Shown: positions 1 through 5,692 of the stretch, piece by piece
Layout: each line of letters begins with the position of its first letter
How positions within the stretch are numbered: the stretch's first letter is position 1
Origin: an uncultured Lachnospiraceae bacterium
Lineage (GTDB): Bacteria > Bacillota > Clostridia > Lachnospirales > Lachnospiraceae
Assembly: GCA_902489925.1 (NCBI GenBank)
Contig: CABUBX010000106.1
Span: forward strand, 1-7,688
Length of the DNA: 7,688 bases
Direction of reading: 5' to 3'
The notes under the pieces: generated by a model
Database searches by the model: none
What the model was told of the DNA's origin: nothing
Seen by the model: only the letters and a program-made list of their open reading frames with translations
Position numbers and translations under genes: made by a program

Positions 1-55
1 ACTGGCAGGAAAAATTTATATTTTTTCAATTGTCTACTTGACGGGGTGCAGTTCA
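1..55 (+). mobile_element. Terminal end of an IS3-family (IS150-like) insertion sequence
   Basis: Read on the minus strand, positions 55 down to 31 start with TGAACTGCACCCCGTC. This closely resembles the terminal inverted repeat of IS150-group IS3 elements, which begin TGTACTGCACCC or TGTACTGACCCC. IS3 elements end in 5'-TG...CA-3', and the CA at 54-55 marks the outer boundary, so bases 1-30 lie inside the element and base 56 onward is flanking DNA. Bases 1-30 could hold the last codons of the transposase. Two plus-strand frames are open here, one ending at the TGA at 37-39 and one at the TAA at 65-67, and I cannot tell which is used. The other end of the element and the target duplication are not visible. 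The family call rests on my memory of the repeat consensus. Confidence 0.6.
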
Positions 56-85
56 TTTTTGACATAACAGCCCTATTTTTAAGAA

Positions 86-115
86 TTTCCAATGTTTTAT
101 GCGCGATGGTATACT
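86..115 (+). promoter_or_regulatory. Candidate extended -10 promoter for the BKACE gene
   Basis: TATACT at 110-115 is preceded by TG at 107-108 and one more base, giving an extended -10 element. TTTCCA at 86-91 matches four of six bases of the -35 consensus with an 18-base spacer. Transcription would start near 122, about 37 bases before the start codon. A TTGACA at 59-64, just outside the insertion sequence, has no good -10 at the usual distance. Confidence 0.45.
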
Positions 116-132
116 TGAAGCAGAAGATAAAG

Positions 133-144
133 ATTATAAGTAAT
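133..144 (+). repeat. Copy 1 of a shared 12-base motif, candidate regulator site
   Basis: ATTATAAGTAAT lies just upstream of the GGAGG ribosome site (146-150) of the BKACE gene. It recurs exactly at 2024-2035, in the divergent control region of the LysR gene and the operon. The motif contains the dyad ATTA-N4-TAAT. It could be a binding site that links the two transcription units, but in AT-rich DNA a chance match is not negligible. Confidence 0.4.
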
Positions 145-158
145 CGGAGGTTACAGCC

Positions 159-998
159 ATGAATGATAAGGTTATTATTACAGCAGCGCTGACAGGCGCA
201 ATGACACCAAAAGAATTAAATGAAAATATTCCGCTGACACCGGAGGAAATCGCGGCAGATGCTTATAAATGTTGGAAAGCCGGTGCGGCAATGGTACATA
301 TTCATGTGCGAGATGATAACGGCATCGGCGAAATGAATAAAGAAAAATTTGCCGAGGTTATACGTATTCTTCGCAGCTATGAAGACTGCGATGTTATTAT
401 TAACTGCACAACAGCCGGAGAAAAGGATGCACCGGATGAAAAACGTCTCGCTCATGTAAAAACACTGGACGGCATTGAGATGGCTTCCTATGATGCCGGC
501 TCATTTAACTGGATGCCAGCAGGCGTTCATATGAACAGCCCGAAATTTTTGGAAGCGCTTGGCGATATTTGCCGTGAAAGGGACATTAAGCCGGAATATG
601 AAATATTCGATACAGGTATGATGGGAATTGTTGATTACTTTGTCAGCAAGGGTAATTTGAAAACTCCTGGACAGTATTGCTTTGTGCTCGGCGTTAAAGG
701 CGGCATGGATGCTACTGTAGAAAACCTCATGTTTTTAAAGAGCAAGCTTCCGCAGGGAAGTACATGGAGTGCTTTTGGCATTGGTAAAGACCATCTTCCG
801 ATAATGTATGCAACACTGGCAATGGGCGGACACATCAGAGTCGGCCTTGAGGACAATGTTTACTATAGTAAGGGTGTTAAGGCAACAAATGAAATGCTTG
901 TAGAGAGAGCTGTAAGAGTTGTCAAAGAGTTTGGAAAGGAACCGGCAACACCTGCTGAGGCAAGACAGATTCTTGGCTTGAAGCCATTGAATAGATAG
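159..998 (+). CDS. Beta-keto acid cleavage enzyme (BKACE, DUF849; Kce-like)
   Basis: A 279-residue protein, the usual length for this family of zinc-dependent TIM-barrel enzymes. They cleave a beta-keto acid with acetyl-CoA into acetoacetate and a new acyl-CoA. Hallmarks are HIHVRD (His47, His49 as zinc ligands), GGHIRVGLEDN (Arg227, Glu231 as third zinc ligand, Asp232), the GVKGGM loop at 178-183 and the C-terminal motif ATPAEARQILGL. Compared with the 3-keto-5-aminohexanoate cleavage enzyme as I recall it, the zinc ligands and the Arg/Asp pair are kept. The glutamate of its TGAE motif, thought to hold the substrate amino group, is methionine here (Met15), so an amino substrate is unlikely. 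A neutral keto acid such as triacetate is plausible, but the substrate is not provable from sequence. GGAGG at 146-150 supports the start. The gene stands alone, convergent with the LysR gene. Confidence 0.9.
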   Translation: MNDKVIITAALTGAMTPKELNENIPLTPEEIAADAYKCWKAGAAMVHIHVRDDNGIGEMNKEKFAEVIRILRSYEDCDVIINCTTAGEKDAPDEKRLAHVKTLDGIEMASYDAGSFNWMPAGVHMNSPKFLEALGDICRERDIKPEYEIFDTGMMGIVDYFVSKGNLKTPGQYCFVLGVKGGMDATVENLMFLKSKLPQGSTWSAFGIGKDHLPIMYATLAMGGHIRVGLEDNVYYSKGVKATNEMLVERAVRVVKEFGKEPATPAEARQILGLKPLNR

Positions 999-1012
999 AC
1001 ATATGATTTGAC

Positions 1013-1038
1013 GGCCTCGCGGACAAAGCCGTGAGGCC
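1013..1038. terminator. Strong hairpin between convergent genes, without a T-tract
   Basis: GGCCTCGCGG (1013-1022) and CCGTGAGGCC (1029-1038) form a 10-bp GC-rich stem with one G-T wobble and a 6-base loop. It sits between the stop codons of the convergent BKACE and LysR genes, where a bidirectional terminator would be expected. Neither strand has a run of T after the stem; the plus strand continues with ACCCCCC. It may act as a weak or factor-assisted terminator, or as a 3' mRNA stabiliser. Confidence 0.45.
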
Positions 1039-1050
1039 ACCCCCCTCTAT

Positions 1051-1956
1051 TTACGGACGCTTTGCATCGTGGTTTTGCATATAGGTGCGGAAAGCGTCAA
1101 CAAAGACAGGAACAGAAATGTTAGGATTTTTCTTTTTCCAGATGAGATTCAGTGTAATGTAAGCGAAGTCATCTGAAAGCGGAATTGTAATTAATGAACC
1201 GACAGAGGATTTTAAATATTCAGGCATAATAAAAGCGCCTTCGTTAATGCTGACATGGAACATTGCTGTTTCGATATTTGGAATTTCATGAATAATATTA
1301 TATTCGGCGCCGGCTCTTTTAAAAAGCTGGCGGTTAAAATCACTTGTAATCGGGTTGATTTCATCAGCAAAGTTGACCATCGGAAACCCGGAGAGTTCTT
1401 TTAGGGAAATGGATTCACGACCGGCATAAGGGTGGCATGGATGAACCACAGCAATCAAAGGGCTTTTCTTAATTGTCTCGCTCTCAAGTCCGATAAGATA
1501 GTTTTTGTCAACATGTGTGACTATGGCAAGGTCTGTGACATCATCATTTAATTGCTTTACAAGTGTCTCAAGACCGTCACAGGATAGCGAAAGCTTAATC
1601 TGAGGGTGACTGGCTGTAAAGCCAATGACAAAATCAGACAAAAAAGGCTGTGATGCTGTGCCGAGGCAGCCGATTTTTAACTCGCCTTTAAAAGAAGATG
1701 AAACTTCATGGATGAGTTTAACGGCATGGTTGTAGCGGGAAATAATTTCCTGTGCCTCGGATAAAAAAAGTTCACCGATGGATGTGAGATGAACATTGTG
1801 GGTGTCTCGTATAAAAAGCTGAGCGCCGAGTGTTTGCTCTAAATCATGGATGTGACGGCTGAGTGCCGGCTGCGTAAGGTAAAGCTGGTTAGCTGCTTTA
1901 CTGTAATTAAGTAATGTTGCCAGCGTGATAAATTCATTGAGTCGGTTAATATCCAA
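1051..1956 (-). CDS. LysR-type transcriptional regulator
   Basis: A 301-residue protein of standard LysR length. The N-terminal winged helix-turn-helix covers about residues 1-60, with the typical core YSKAANQLYLTQPALSRHI at 18-36 followed by DLEQTLGAQLFIRD. The effector-binding domain runs from about residue 92 (GELKIGCLG) to the end. The start is TTG at 1956-1954. AAAGGA at 1971-1966 on the minus strand is a good ribosome site with a 9-base spacer, and I see no suitable ATG. The gene diverges from the cyclase/CoA-transferase operon and converges on the BKACE gene, so it is placed to control both. By family habit it would be an activator that responds to a pathway substrate or intermediate and represses itself. 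The ligand is unknown. Confidence 0.92.
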   Translation of the reverse strand: MDINRLNEFITLATLLNYSKAANQLYLTQPALSRHIHDLEQTLGAQLFIRDTHNVHLTSIGELFLSEAQEIISRYNHAVKLIHEVSSSFKGELKIGCLGTASQPFLSDFVIGFTASHPQIKLSLSCDGLETLVKQLNDDVTDLAIVTHVDKNYLIGLESETIKKSPLIAVVHPCHPYAGRESISLKELSGFPMVNFADEINPITSDFNRQLFKRAGAEYNIIHEIPNIETAMFHVSINEGAFIMPEYLKSSVGSLITIPLSDDFAYITLNLIWKKKNPNISVPVFVDAFRTYMQNHDAKRP

Positions 1957-1987
1957 AATATCAAATCCTTTCGTGTGGATGTATTTA

Positions 1988-2015
1988 TTGAAAATTATTG
2001 TTCTGTAATAATAAA
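1988..2015 (+). promoter_or_regulatory. Weak candidate promoter for the cyclase operon
   Basis: TTGAAA at 1988-1993 matches five of six -35 bases. AATAAA at 2010-2015 matches four of six -10 bases, with a 16-base spacer. The spacer and the start of the -10 contain the 1994-2012 palindrome, so a regulator bound there would directly affect this promoter. The leader would be roughly 90 bases. Other placements in this AT-rich stretch are possible. Confidence 0.3.
1994..2012. promoter_or_regulatory. Palindrome, candidate LysR operator
   Basis: ATTATT (1994-1999) and AATAAT (2007-2012) are perfect inverted arms around a 7-base centre. The 19-base size fits LysR-family sites in general. It lies in the region shared by the divergent LysR gene and the operon, just downstream of the predicted LysR gene transcription start. 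Confidence 0.4.
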
Positions 2016-2023
2016 GGCGAACA

Positions 2024-2035
2024 ATTATAAGTAAT
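2024..2035 (+). repeat. Copy 2 of the shared 12-base motif
   Basis: ATTATAAGTAAT matches 133-144 exactly. Here it covers the predicted -10 element of the LysR gene (TATAAT on the minus strand, 2029-2024). Regulator binding would therefore be expected to repress LysR transcription. Confidence 0.4.
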
Positions 2036-2046
2036 ATATCATATTA
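2032..2046. promoter_or_regulatory. Second palindrome, inside the LysR promoter spacer
   Basis: TAATAT (2032-2037) and ATATTA (2041-2046) are perfect arms around ATC. They fill most of the spacer of the predicted LysR promoter, a typical place for self-repression. AT-rich palindromes arise easily by chance, so this is tentative. Confidence 0.35.
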
Positions 2047-2099
2047 ATACAAAAAGTCAATGGATAAAAAAATAAAAACTAAAAATTCAAATAGGTATA

Positions 2100-2103
2100 G
2101 GAG
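2100..2103 (+). promoter_or_regulatory. Ribosome site that fixes the cyclase start at 2112
   Basis: GGAG at 2100-2103 is 8 bases before the ATG at 2112 but only 2 bases before an in-frame GTG at 2106. The ATG is therefore the likely start, giving a protein beginning MADLQ. Confidence 0.7.
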
Positions 2104-2111
2104 ATGTGAAA

Positions 2112-3053
2112 ATGGCAGATTTACAGGTTTATCAGTATGATTCAACAAAGCTTCCTTATGATTCGAAAACATATACAACACCGGATTTTGGAGAGCTTTA
2201 TAAAACACCGGAAAAGAATGAGCCGGGTGAATGGTCAATTAACAGCAAAATGAAGATGGTTGATTTAAGTCATCCTTGGGGAAACGACCAGCCGACATGG
2301 CCTGCAGGTGAGCAGCCTTATGTCAAACCGGTTCAATATATGGCTAAATATAATCGCCGTACACAATTGGCTTATGGTATGCCTGAGCATGTATCAACAC
2401 AGTATGACGCACCGTCACATGTATGTCAGGAAAGTCCTTTTGTACATGAAGTGCCTTTGGAAAAGTTTATTGCACCGGCCGTTGTGTGGGATATTCCATG
2501 TAAGCCGATGGAGATGATTTCTCTTGAGCGTGTGAAGGAGGCTCAGGAAAAACTTCCGATGAAGCCGGGTGATTATTGTATTATCGTCACAGGATGGCAT
2601 CGGCTTTACAGTGACTCTGACAGATATTTTTTGTGGAGTCCGGGACTTTCAAGAGAAGCTGCTCTTTATATCAGAGATGAGCTTGGTGCATCGGGCTTTG
2701 GTATTGATACTCAGGCGCTTGACCATCCGCTTTGTACATATATGGGCAATCACGGCCCGGGACCTTTAGTACCGCGTGTACTGGAATACGCAAAGCAGTT
2801 TGGCGTTGATGTCAATGATGAGGCTTATAGTTACTGGGAACCGGTTCATGAAGTATTTTTATCAAAAAATCTTCCGGGTTATGAAGACGTCGGAGGCGAT
2901 GTAGACAAGGTTTTAGGCAAACGCTGTGTGATTTGTGCATTTCCGTCCCGCTGGTATATGGGTGACGGAAGCAAGGTGCGTATGGTTGCGTTTATTGATG
3001 AAGAAGAAATGAATGATGTACCGGATAGAGTTTATAAATACGGAACTTATTAA
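2112..3053 (+). CDS. Cyclase-family metal-dependent hydrolase (kynurenine formamidase/isatin hydrolase fold)
   Basis: A 313-residue protein of the PF04199 cyclase family, whose members use Mn or Zn to hydrolyse amide, lactone, lactam or cyclic-ketone bonds. It is longer than kynurenine formamidase (about 210 residues) because of some 45 residues before the first core motif, DLSHPWGNDQPTW (from residue 51), and a C-terminal extension. The metal motif, usually HxGTHxDxPxH, reads HVSTQYDAPSH here (His93, Gln97, Asp99, His103). The first His, Asp and last His are kept, while the second His is Gln, a change I believe occurs in other large cyclase subfamilies. GIDTQALDHP at 197-206 matches the second active-site motif GxDTxSxD. 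No signal peptide is visible, so it is probably cytoplasmic. As first gene of the operon it may open the ring of the substrate. The substrate is unknown; dihydrophloroglucinol-like diketones are one candidate. Confidence 0.85.
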   Translation: MADLQVYQYDSTKLPYDSKTYTTPDFGELYKTPEKNEPGEWSINSKMKMVDLSHPWGNDQPTWPAGEQPYVKPVQYMAKYNRRTQLAYGMPEHVSTQYDAPSHVCQESPFVHEVPLEKFIAPAVVWDIPCKPMEMISLERVKEAQEKLPMKPGDYCIIVTGWHRLYSDSDRYFLWSPGLSREAALYIRDELGASGFGIDTQALDHPLCTYMGNHGPGPLVPRVLEYAKQFGVDVNDEAYSYWEPVHEVFLSKNLPGYEDVGGDVDKVLGKRCVICAFPSRWYMGDGSKVRMVAFIDEEEMNDVPDRVYKYGTY

Positions 3054-3075
3054 TTCGAACAGATAAGGGGAATCC

Positions 3076-3741
3076 ATGAAAAGTAAAATAACAGATTATG
3101 AAACAATAGTAAAATGTTTTAAAGACGGTCAGACAATTGCCATCGGCGGTCAGGCAAACCACGGCAGTCCGAATAAATTAATTCAGTGCCTTTTAGACAG
3201 CGGGGCAAAGCATCTGACAATTATTTCGATTGATTCCGGCGATGTAGATACGACAATAGGACGGCTTGTGCATGCGGGTGTTGTGGATAAAATGATTACC
3301 TCGCATATCGGCAAAAATACGGAGACTGTCGGCTTATATGAGGCGGGAAAGATTGAAATTGAATTAAATCCTATGGGAACACTGACTGAACGTGTCCGCT
3401 GCGGCGGCGTAGGACTTGGCGGTGTTTTGACAAAGACCGGACTTGGAACGGTTGTGGCTGACCGCCGTCAAGTCATTACAGTGGATGGTGAAGATTATCT
3501 TTTAGAGCCGGCACTGCGGGTGGATGTTTCACTGACAAGAGGACGCTTTGTAGACCCTATCGGCAATATTGCTTATCATGGCACGGGCTGCAATTCAAAT
3601 CCTATTTGGGCAATGGCCGGAGACATATCTATTGTCGAAGCAGATTTTTTAGTTGACTTAGGTGAAATTACAGACGATAATATTGTATCACCGTCACCTT
3701 TTGTAGATATGATTTTGGGACAGGAGGTGCGCTTCAAATGA
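3076..3741 (+). CDS. Family I CoA-transferase, subunit A
   Basis: A 221-residue subunit of a two-subunit acetate/acetoacetate/butyrate-type CoA-transferase (AtoD/CtfA/GctA-like). The N-terminal motif IGGQANHGSPNKLI (from residue 23) corresponds to the family's GGFxxxGxPxxLI, with Gln in place of the usual Phe. Other expected elements are NPMGTLTERVRCGGVGLGGVLT and the conserved LTRGRFVDPIGN segment. The catalytic glutamate lies in subunit B. The gene starts 22 bases after the cyclase stop, with AAGGGG at 3065-3070, and its stop overlaps the subunit B start by four bases (ATGA), showing coupling. Next to a BKACE gene, the natural role is to transfer CoA to acetoacetate, or to release the acid from the acyl-CoA product. 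The exact CoA donor cannot be read from the sequence. Confidence 0.9.
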   Translation: MKSKITDYETIVKCFKDGQTIAIGGQANHGSPNKLIQCLLDSGAKHLTIISIDSGDVDTTIGRLVHAGVVDKMITSHIGKNTETVGLYEAGKIEIELNPMGTLTERVRCGGVGLGGVLTKTGLGTVVADRRQVITVDGEDYLLEPALRVDVSLTRGRFVDPIGNIAYHGTGCNSNPIWAMAGDISIVEADFLVDLGEITDDNIVSPSPFVDMILGQEVRFK

Positions 3742-4385
3742 CAGTGAGAGAGATTATTGCCAGAAGGGCAGCAGCGTATTTTCATTCGGGAGATGTTGTC
3801 AATCTTGGTATCGGCATTCCGGGACTTTGCACAGCTTTTTCGGAACCGGGTGTTTTGTTTCAGACAGAAAACGGTTATTTAGGCACCGGTGAGACTGCAG
3901 AGGGCATTGAAAAAACAGAGAGCTACTGCAATGCTAGCGCAATGGAATTTGTGCCTGTCAGAGGCGGTTCGGCATTTAGTCATGCAATTTCTTTTGGTAT
4001 GATTCGCGGAGGACGAGTCGATGCGACAGTGCTTGGAGGGCTTCAGGTTGCCCAAAATGGTGATTTAGCAAACTGGGCATCCCCGGGGCGTGCTTTTGGT
4101 ATGGGCGGCGCGATGGATTTGGCGATTGGCGCTAAAAAGGTTATTGTAGCCATGGAATTGTGTACAAAAGACGGTAAACCGAAAATATTAAACAAATGCA
4201 CATTTCCTTTAACGGGGCTGCGTTGTGTGGATTATATTGTTACAGAATATGGTGTAATCGAAGTGAGAAAAGACGGCCTTTGGCTGACAGAGATTGCACC
4301 GGGACATACACCTGAAGAAATTCAGGAACGTATTGAGCCAAAGCTTCATATAGATGAAAATCTTAGTTTAATGTACGAAGAATAA
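3738..4385 (+). CDS. Family I CoA-transferase, subunit B (catalytic)
   Basis: A 215-residue partner of the preceding subunit (AtoA/CtfB/GctB-like). The catalytic glutamate, which forms a covalent CoA thioester, is Glu44 in the motif QTENGYLGTG. The N-terminal VNLGIGIPGL and the segments GGRVDATVLGGLQVAQNGDLANW and GGAMDLAIGAKKVIVAME are typical of the family. AGGAGGT at 3722-3728 gives a strong ribosome site with a 9-base spacer, and the start codon overlaps the subunit A stop. The complete pair with an intact active site argues for a working enzyme. Substrate assignment within the acetoacetyl/glutaconyl/butyryl group is not possible by eye. Confidence 0.92.
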   Translation: MTVREIIARRAAAYFHSGDVVNLGIGIPGLCTAFSEPGVLFQTENGYLGTGETAEGIEKTESYCNASAMEFVPVRGGSAFSHAISFGMIRGGRVDATVLGGLQVAQNGDLANWASPGRAFGMGGAMDLAIGAKKVIVAMELCTKDGKPKILNKCTFPLTGLRCVDYIVTEYGVIEVRKDGLWLTEIAPGHTPEEIQERIEPKLHIDENLSLMYEE

Positions 4386-4386
4386 T

Positions 4387-4392
4387 GGAGGG
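4387..4392 (+). promoter_or_regulatory. Ribosome site that fixes the DUF362 gene start at 4400
   Basis: GGAGGG at 4387-4392 is 7 bases before the ATG at 4400. An earlier in-frame ATG at 4385 overlaps the previous stop codon and lies just ahead of this site, so it is not the start. Confidence 0.8.
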
Positions 4393-4399
4393 AAATTAC

Positions 4400-5692
4400 A
4401 TGTCAAAGAAAAATTCAGTCGTTGCTATTGCAAAAGAAGATAGTATTCAGGCAAGTGTGACAAAGGTTTTTGAGCTTTTAGGCGGCGTCACAAATATGAT
4501 TAAAAAGGGAGAAACGGTTGTGCTTAAACCGAATGCAGGACACGCAGCACCGCCGGAAAGTGCTGTATGTACAAATCCTGAAACATTAAGAGCAGTCATT
4601 CGTGAAGTTAAAAAAGCTCAGCCATATCGTATTGTTGTTGCTGAATCTGCTGCAATCGGATGTGATACAATGGAGTGTTTTGAAGTTTCCGGTATGGCAA
4701 AGGTAGCCGAGGAGGAAGGTGTTGAGCTTTATGACATCAAGGCTGAAAAGGATTTGGTGAATGTGGCTGTCAGAGGATACCGCTCAAATATTAAAAAATG
4801 TAAACTTCCAAAGCTTTTACTTGAAGCAGACCATATTATTAACCTGCCGATTATGAAAGCACATGCTTCAATGGTATTTAGCTGTGCACTTAAAAATATT
4901 AAAGGTACAGTACAAGACGGTGTTCATCACACAATGCATCAGCAGAATCTGACAATGGCAATGATGGATGTATGGTGGGCAGTACGTCCGGATATTAATA
5001 TTGTGGATGCGATTAATGTTGCCAGCGGCTACAGTCCTCACACACCGACACCATTGGAAGTTGGCGTCATTATGGGAAGCTATGACCCTGTAGCCCTTGA
5101 TTTGATTGCATGTGATGTTGTCGGCATTGATACAGAAAAGGTCGATTATTTCCGCGCTGCTGAGGAAGCAGGTCTTGGAACAACTCACCGTGAAAATATT
5201 GAAATTGTTGGTGAAAAGGTCGAAGATGTTTACAAAAAAATGTGGATTCCGTACCTTGGCGATATGGCGACACGTTGGCCTGAATATGATATTCGCTGTG
5301 AAGGCGCATGTTCAAGCTGTCAGGCACTTTTGGCACTGAATATGGAGACATTAAAAGCGCTCGGCGAATATGAGAAGAACTCCGACACGACAGTGGTCGT
5401 AGGACCAAGAAATACATTGCCGGATAAACCGAAGGAAAAGATTATTCTTCACGGCAACTGTACAAAGAAATGGGCGGATAAGGGCTTATGGATTCCGGGA
5501 TGCCCTCCGGGAGAACCGGCATTGTATATGTCGTTGACAGAGCATAAGGTTATCGACGGCGGTGTTGAAGGTGTGGTTGAAAACTATATTCGGCCGCGTA
5601 TGGCAAAAGACCAGCCATTATGGAAAGCATATGTTACAGAAAAAGCAAAGGAATTTTACGCTGCACAGGAGAAAAAAGAAAATGGCATTTGA
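4400..5692 (+). CDS. DUF362 family protein with an extra C-terminal cysteine region
   Basis: A 430-residue protein. Residues about 5-275 carry DUF362 signatures: VVLKPNAG (40-47), INLPIMKAH (147-155), LKNIKGT (164-170) and GSYDPVALDLIACDVVGID (226-244). The function of DUF362 is not settled; many members carry a ferredoxin domain. Here there is no classical CxxCxxCxxxC ferredoxin motif. Instead a C-terminal part of about 130 residues has Cys300, Cys304 and Cys307 (CEGACSSC), then Cys354 (GNC) and Cys368 (PGCPPGEP). The last motif resembles the GCPP segment of the NuoB/hydrogenase small-subunit family. This suggests binding of one iron-sulfur cluster and a redox or radical-free isomerase/dehydratase role, but that is inference. 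The gene lies 14 bases after subunit B and overlaps the next gene by 11 bases, so it belongs to the operon. No signal peptide or membrane segment is visible. Confidence 0.82.
   Translation: MSKKNSVVAIAKEDSIQASVTKVFELLGGVTNMIKKGETVVLKPNAGHAAPPESAVCTNPETLRAVIREVKKAQPYRIVVAESAAIGCDTMECFEVSGMAKVAEEEGVELYDIKAEKDLVNVAVRGYRSNIKKCKLPKLLLEADHIINLPIMKAHASMVFSCALKNIKGTVQDGVHHTMHQQNLTMAMMDVWWAVRPDINIVDAINVASGYSPHTPTPLEVGVIMGSYDPVALDLIACDVVGIDTEKVDYFRAAEEAGLGTTHRENIEIVGEKVEDVYKKMWIPYLGDMATRWPEYDIRCEGACSSCQALLALNMETLKALGEYEKNSDTTVVVGPRNTLPDKPKEKIILHGNCTKKWADKGLWIPGCPPGEPALYMSLTEHKVIDGGVEGVVENYIRPRMAKDQPLWKAYVTEKAKEFYAAQEKKENGI

Larger units (their letters stand above)
2024..2052 (-). promoter_or_regulatory. 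Candidate promoter of the LysR gene
   Basis: On the minus strand TATAAT (2029-2024) is a perfect -10. TTGTAT (2052-2047) keeps the TTG of a -35 element at the ideal 17-base spacing. Transcription would begin near 2017, leaving a leader of about 60 bases before the TTG start at 1956. Confidence 0.5.

Noticed and set aside
59..87. TTGACA at 59-64 as the -35 of the BKACE promoter
   Set aside because: The bases 16-18 positions downstream (AGAATT region) do not resemble a -10; the extended -10 at 107-115 is better.
2106..2111. GTG start at 2106 for the cyclase gene
   Set aside because: Only two bases separate it from the GGAG site; the ATG at 2112 has the proper 8-base spacing.
4385..4399. ATG at 4385 as start of the DUF362 gene
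   Set aside because: It precedes the GGAGGG ribosome site and overlaps the preceding stop codon; the ATG at 4400 fits better.
4868..5417. Two minus-strand open frames of 106 and 115 codons inside the DUF362 gene
   Set aside because: They lack ribosome sites and recognisable motifs, and overlap a gene with clear family signatures.
5562..5681. Longer 137-residue version of the small operon protein
   Set aside because: The extra N-terminal part lies within the DUF362 coding sequence in another frame and has no ribosome site; the ATG at 5682 does.
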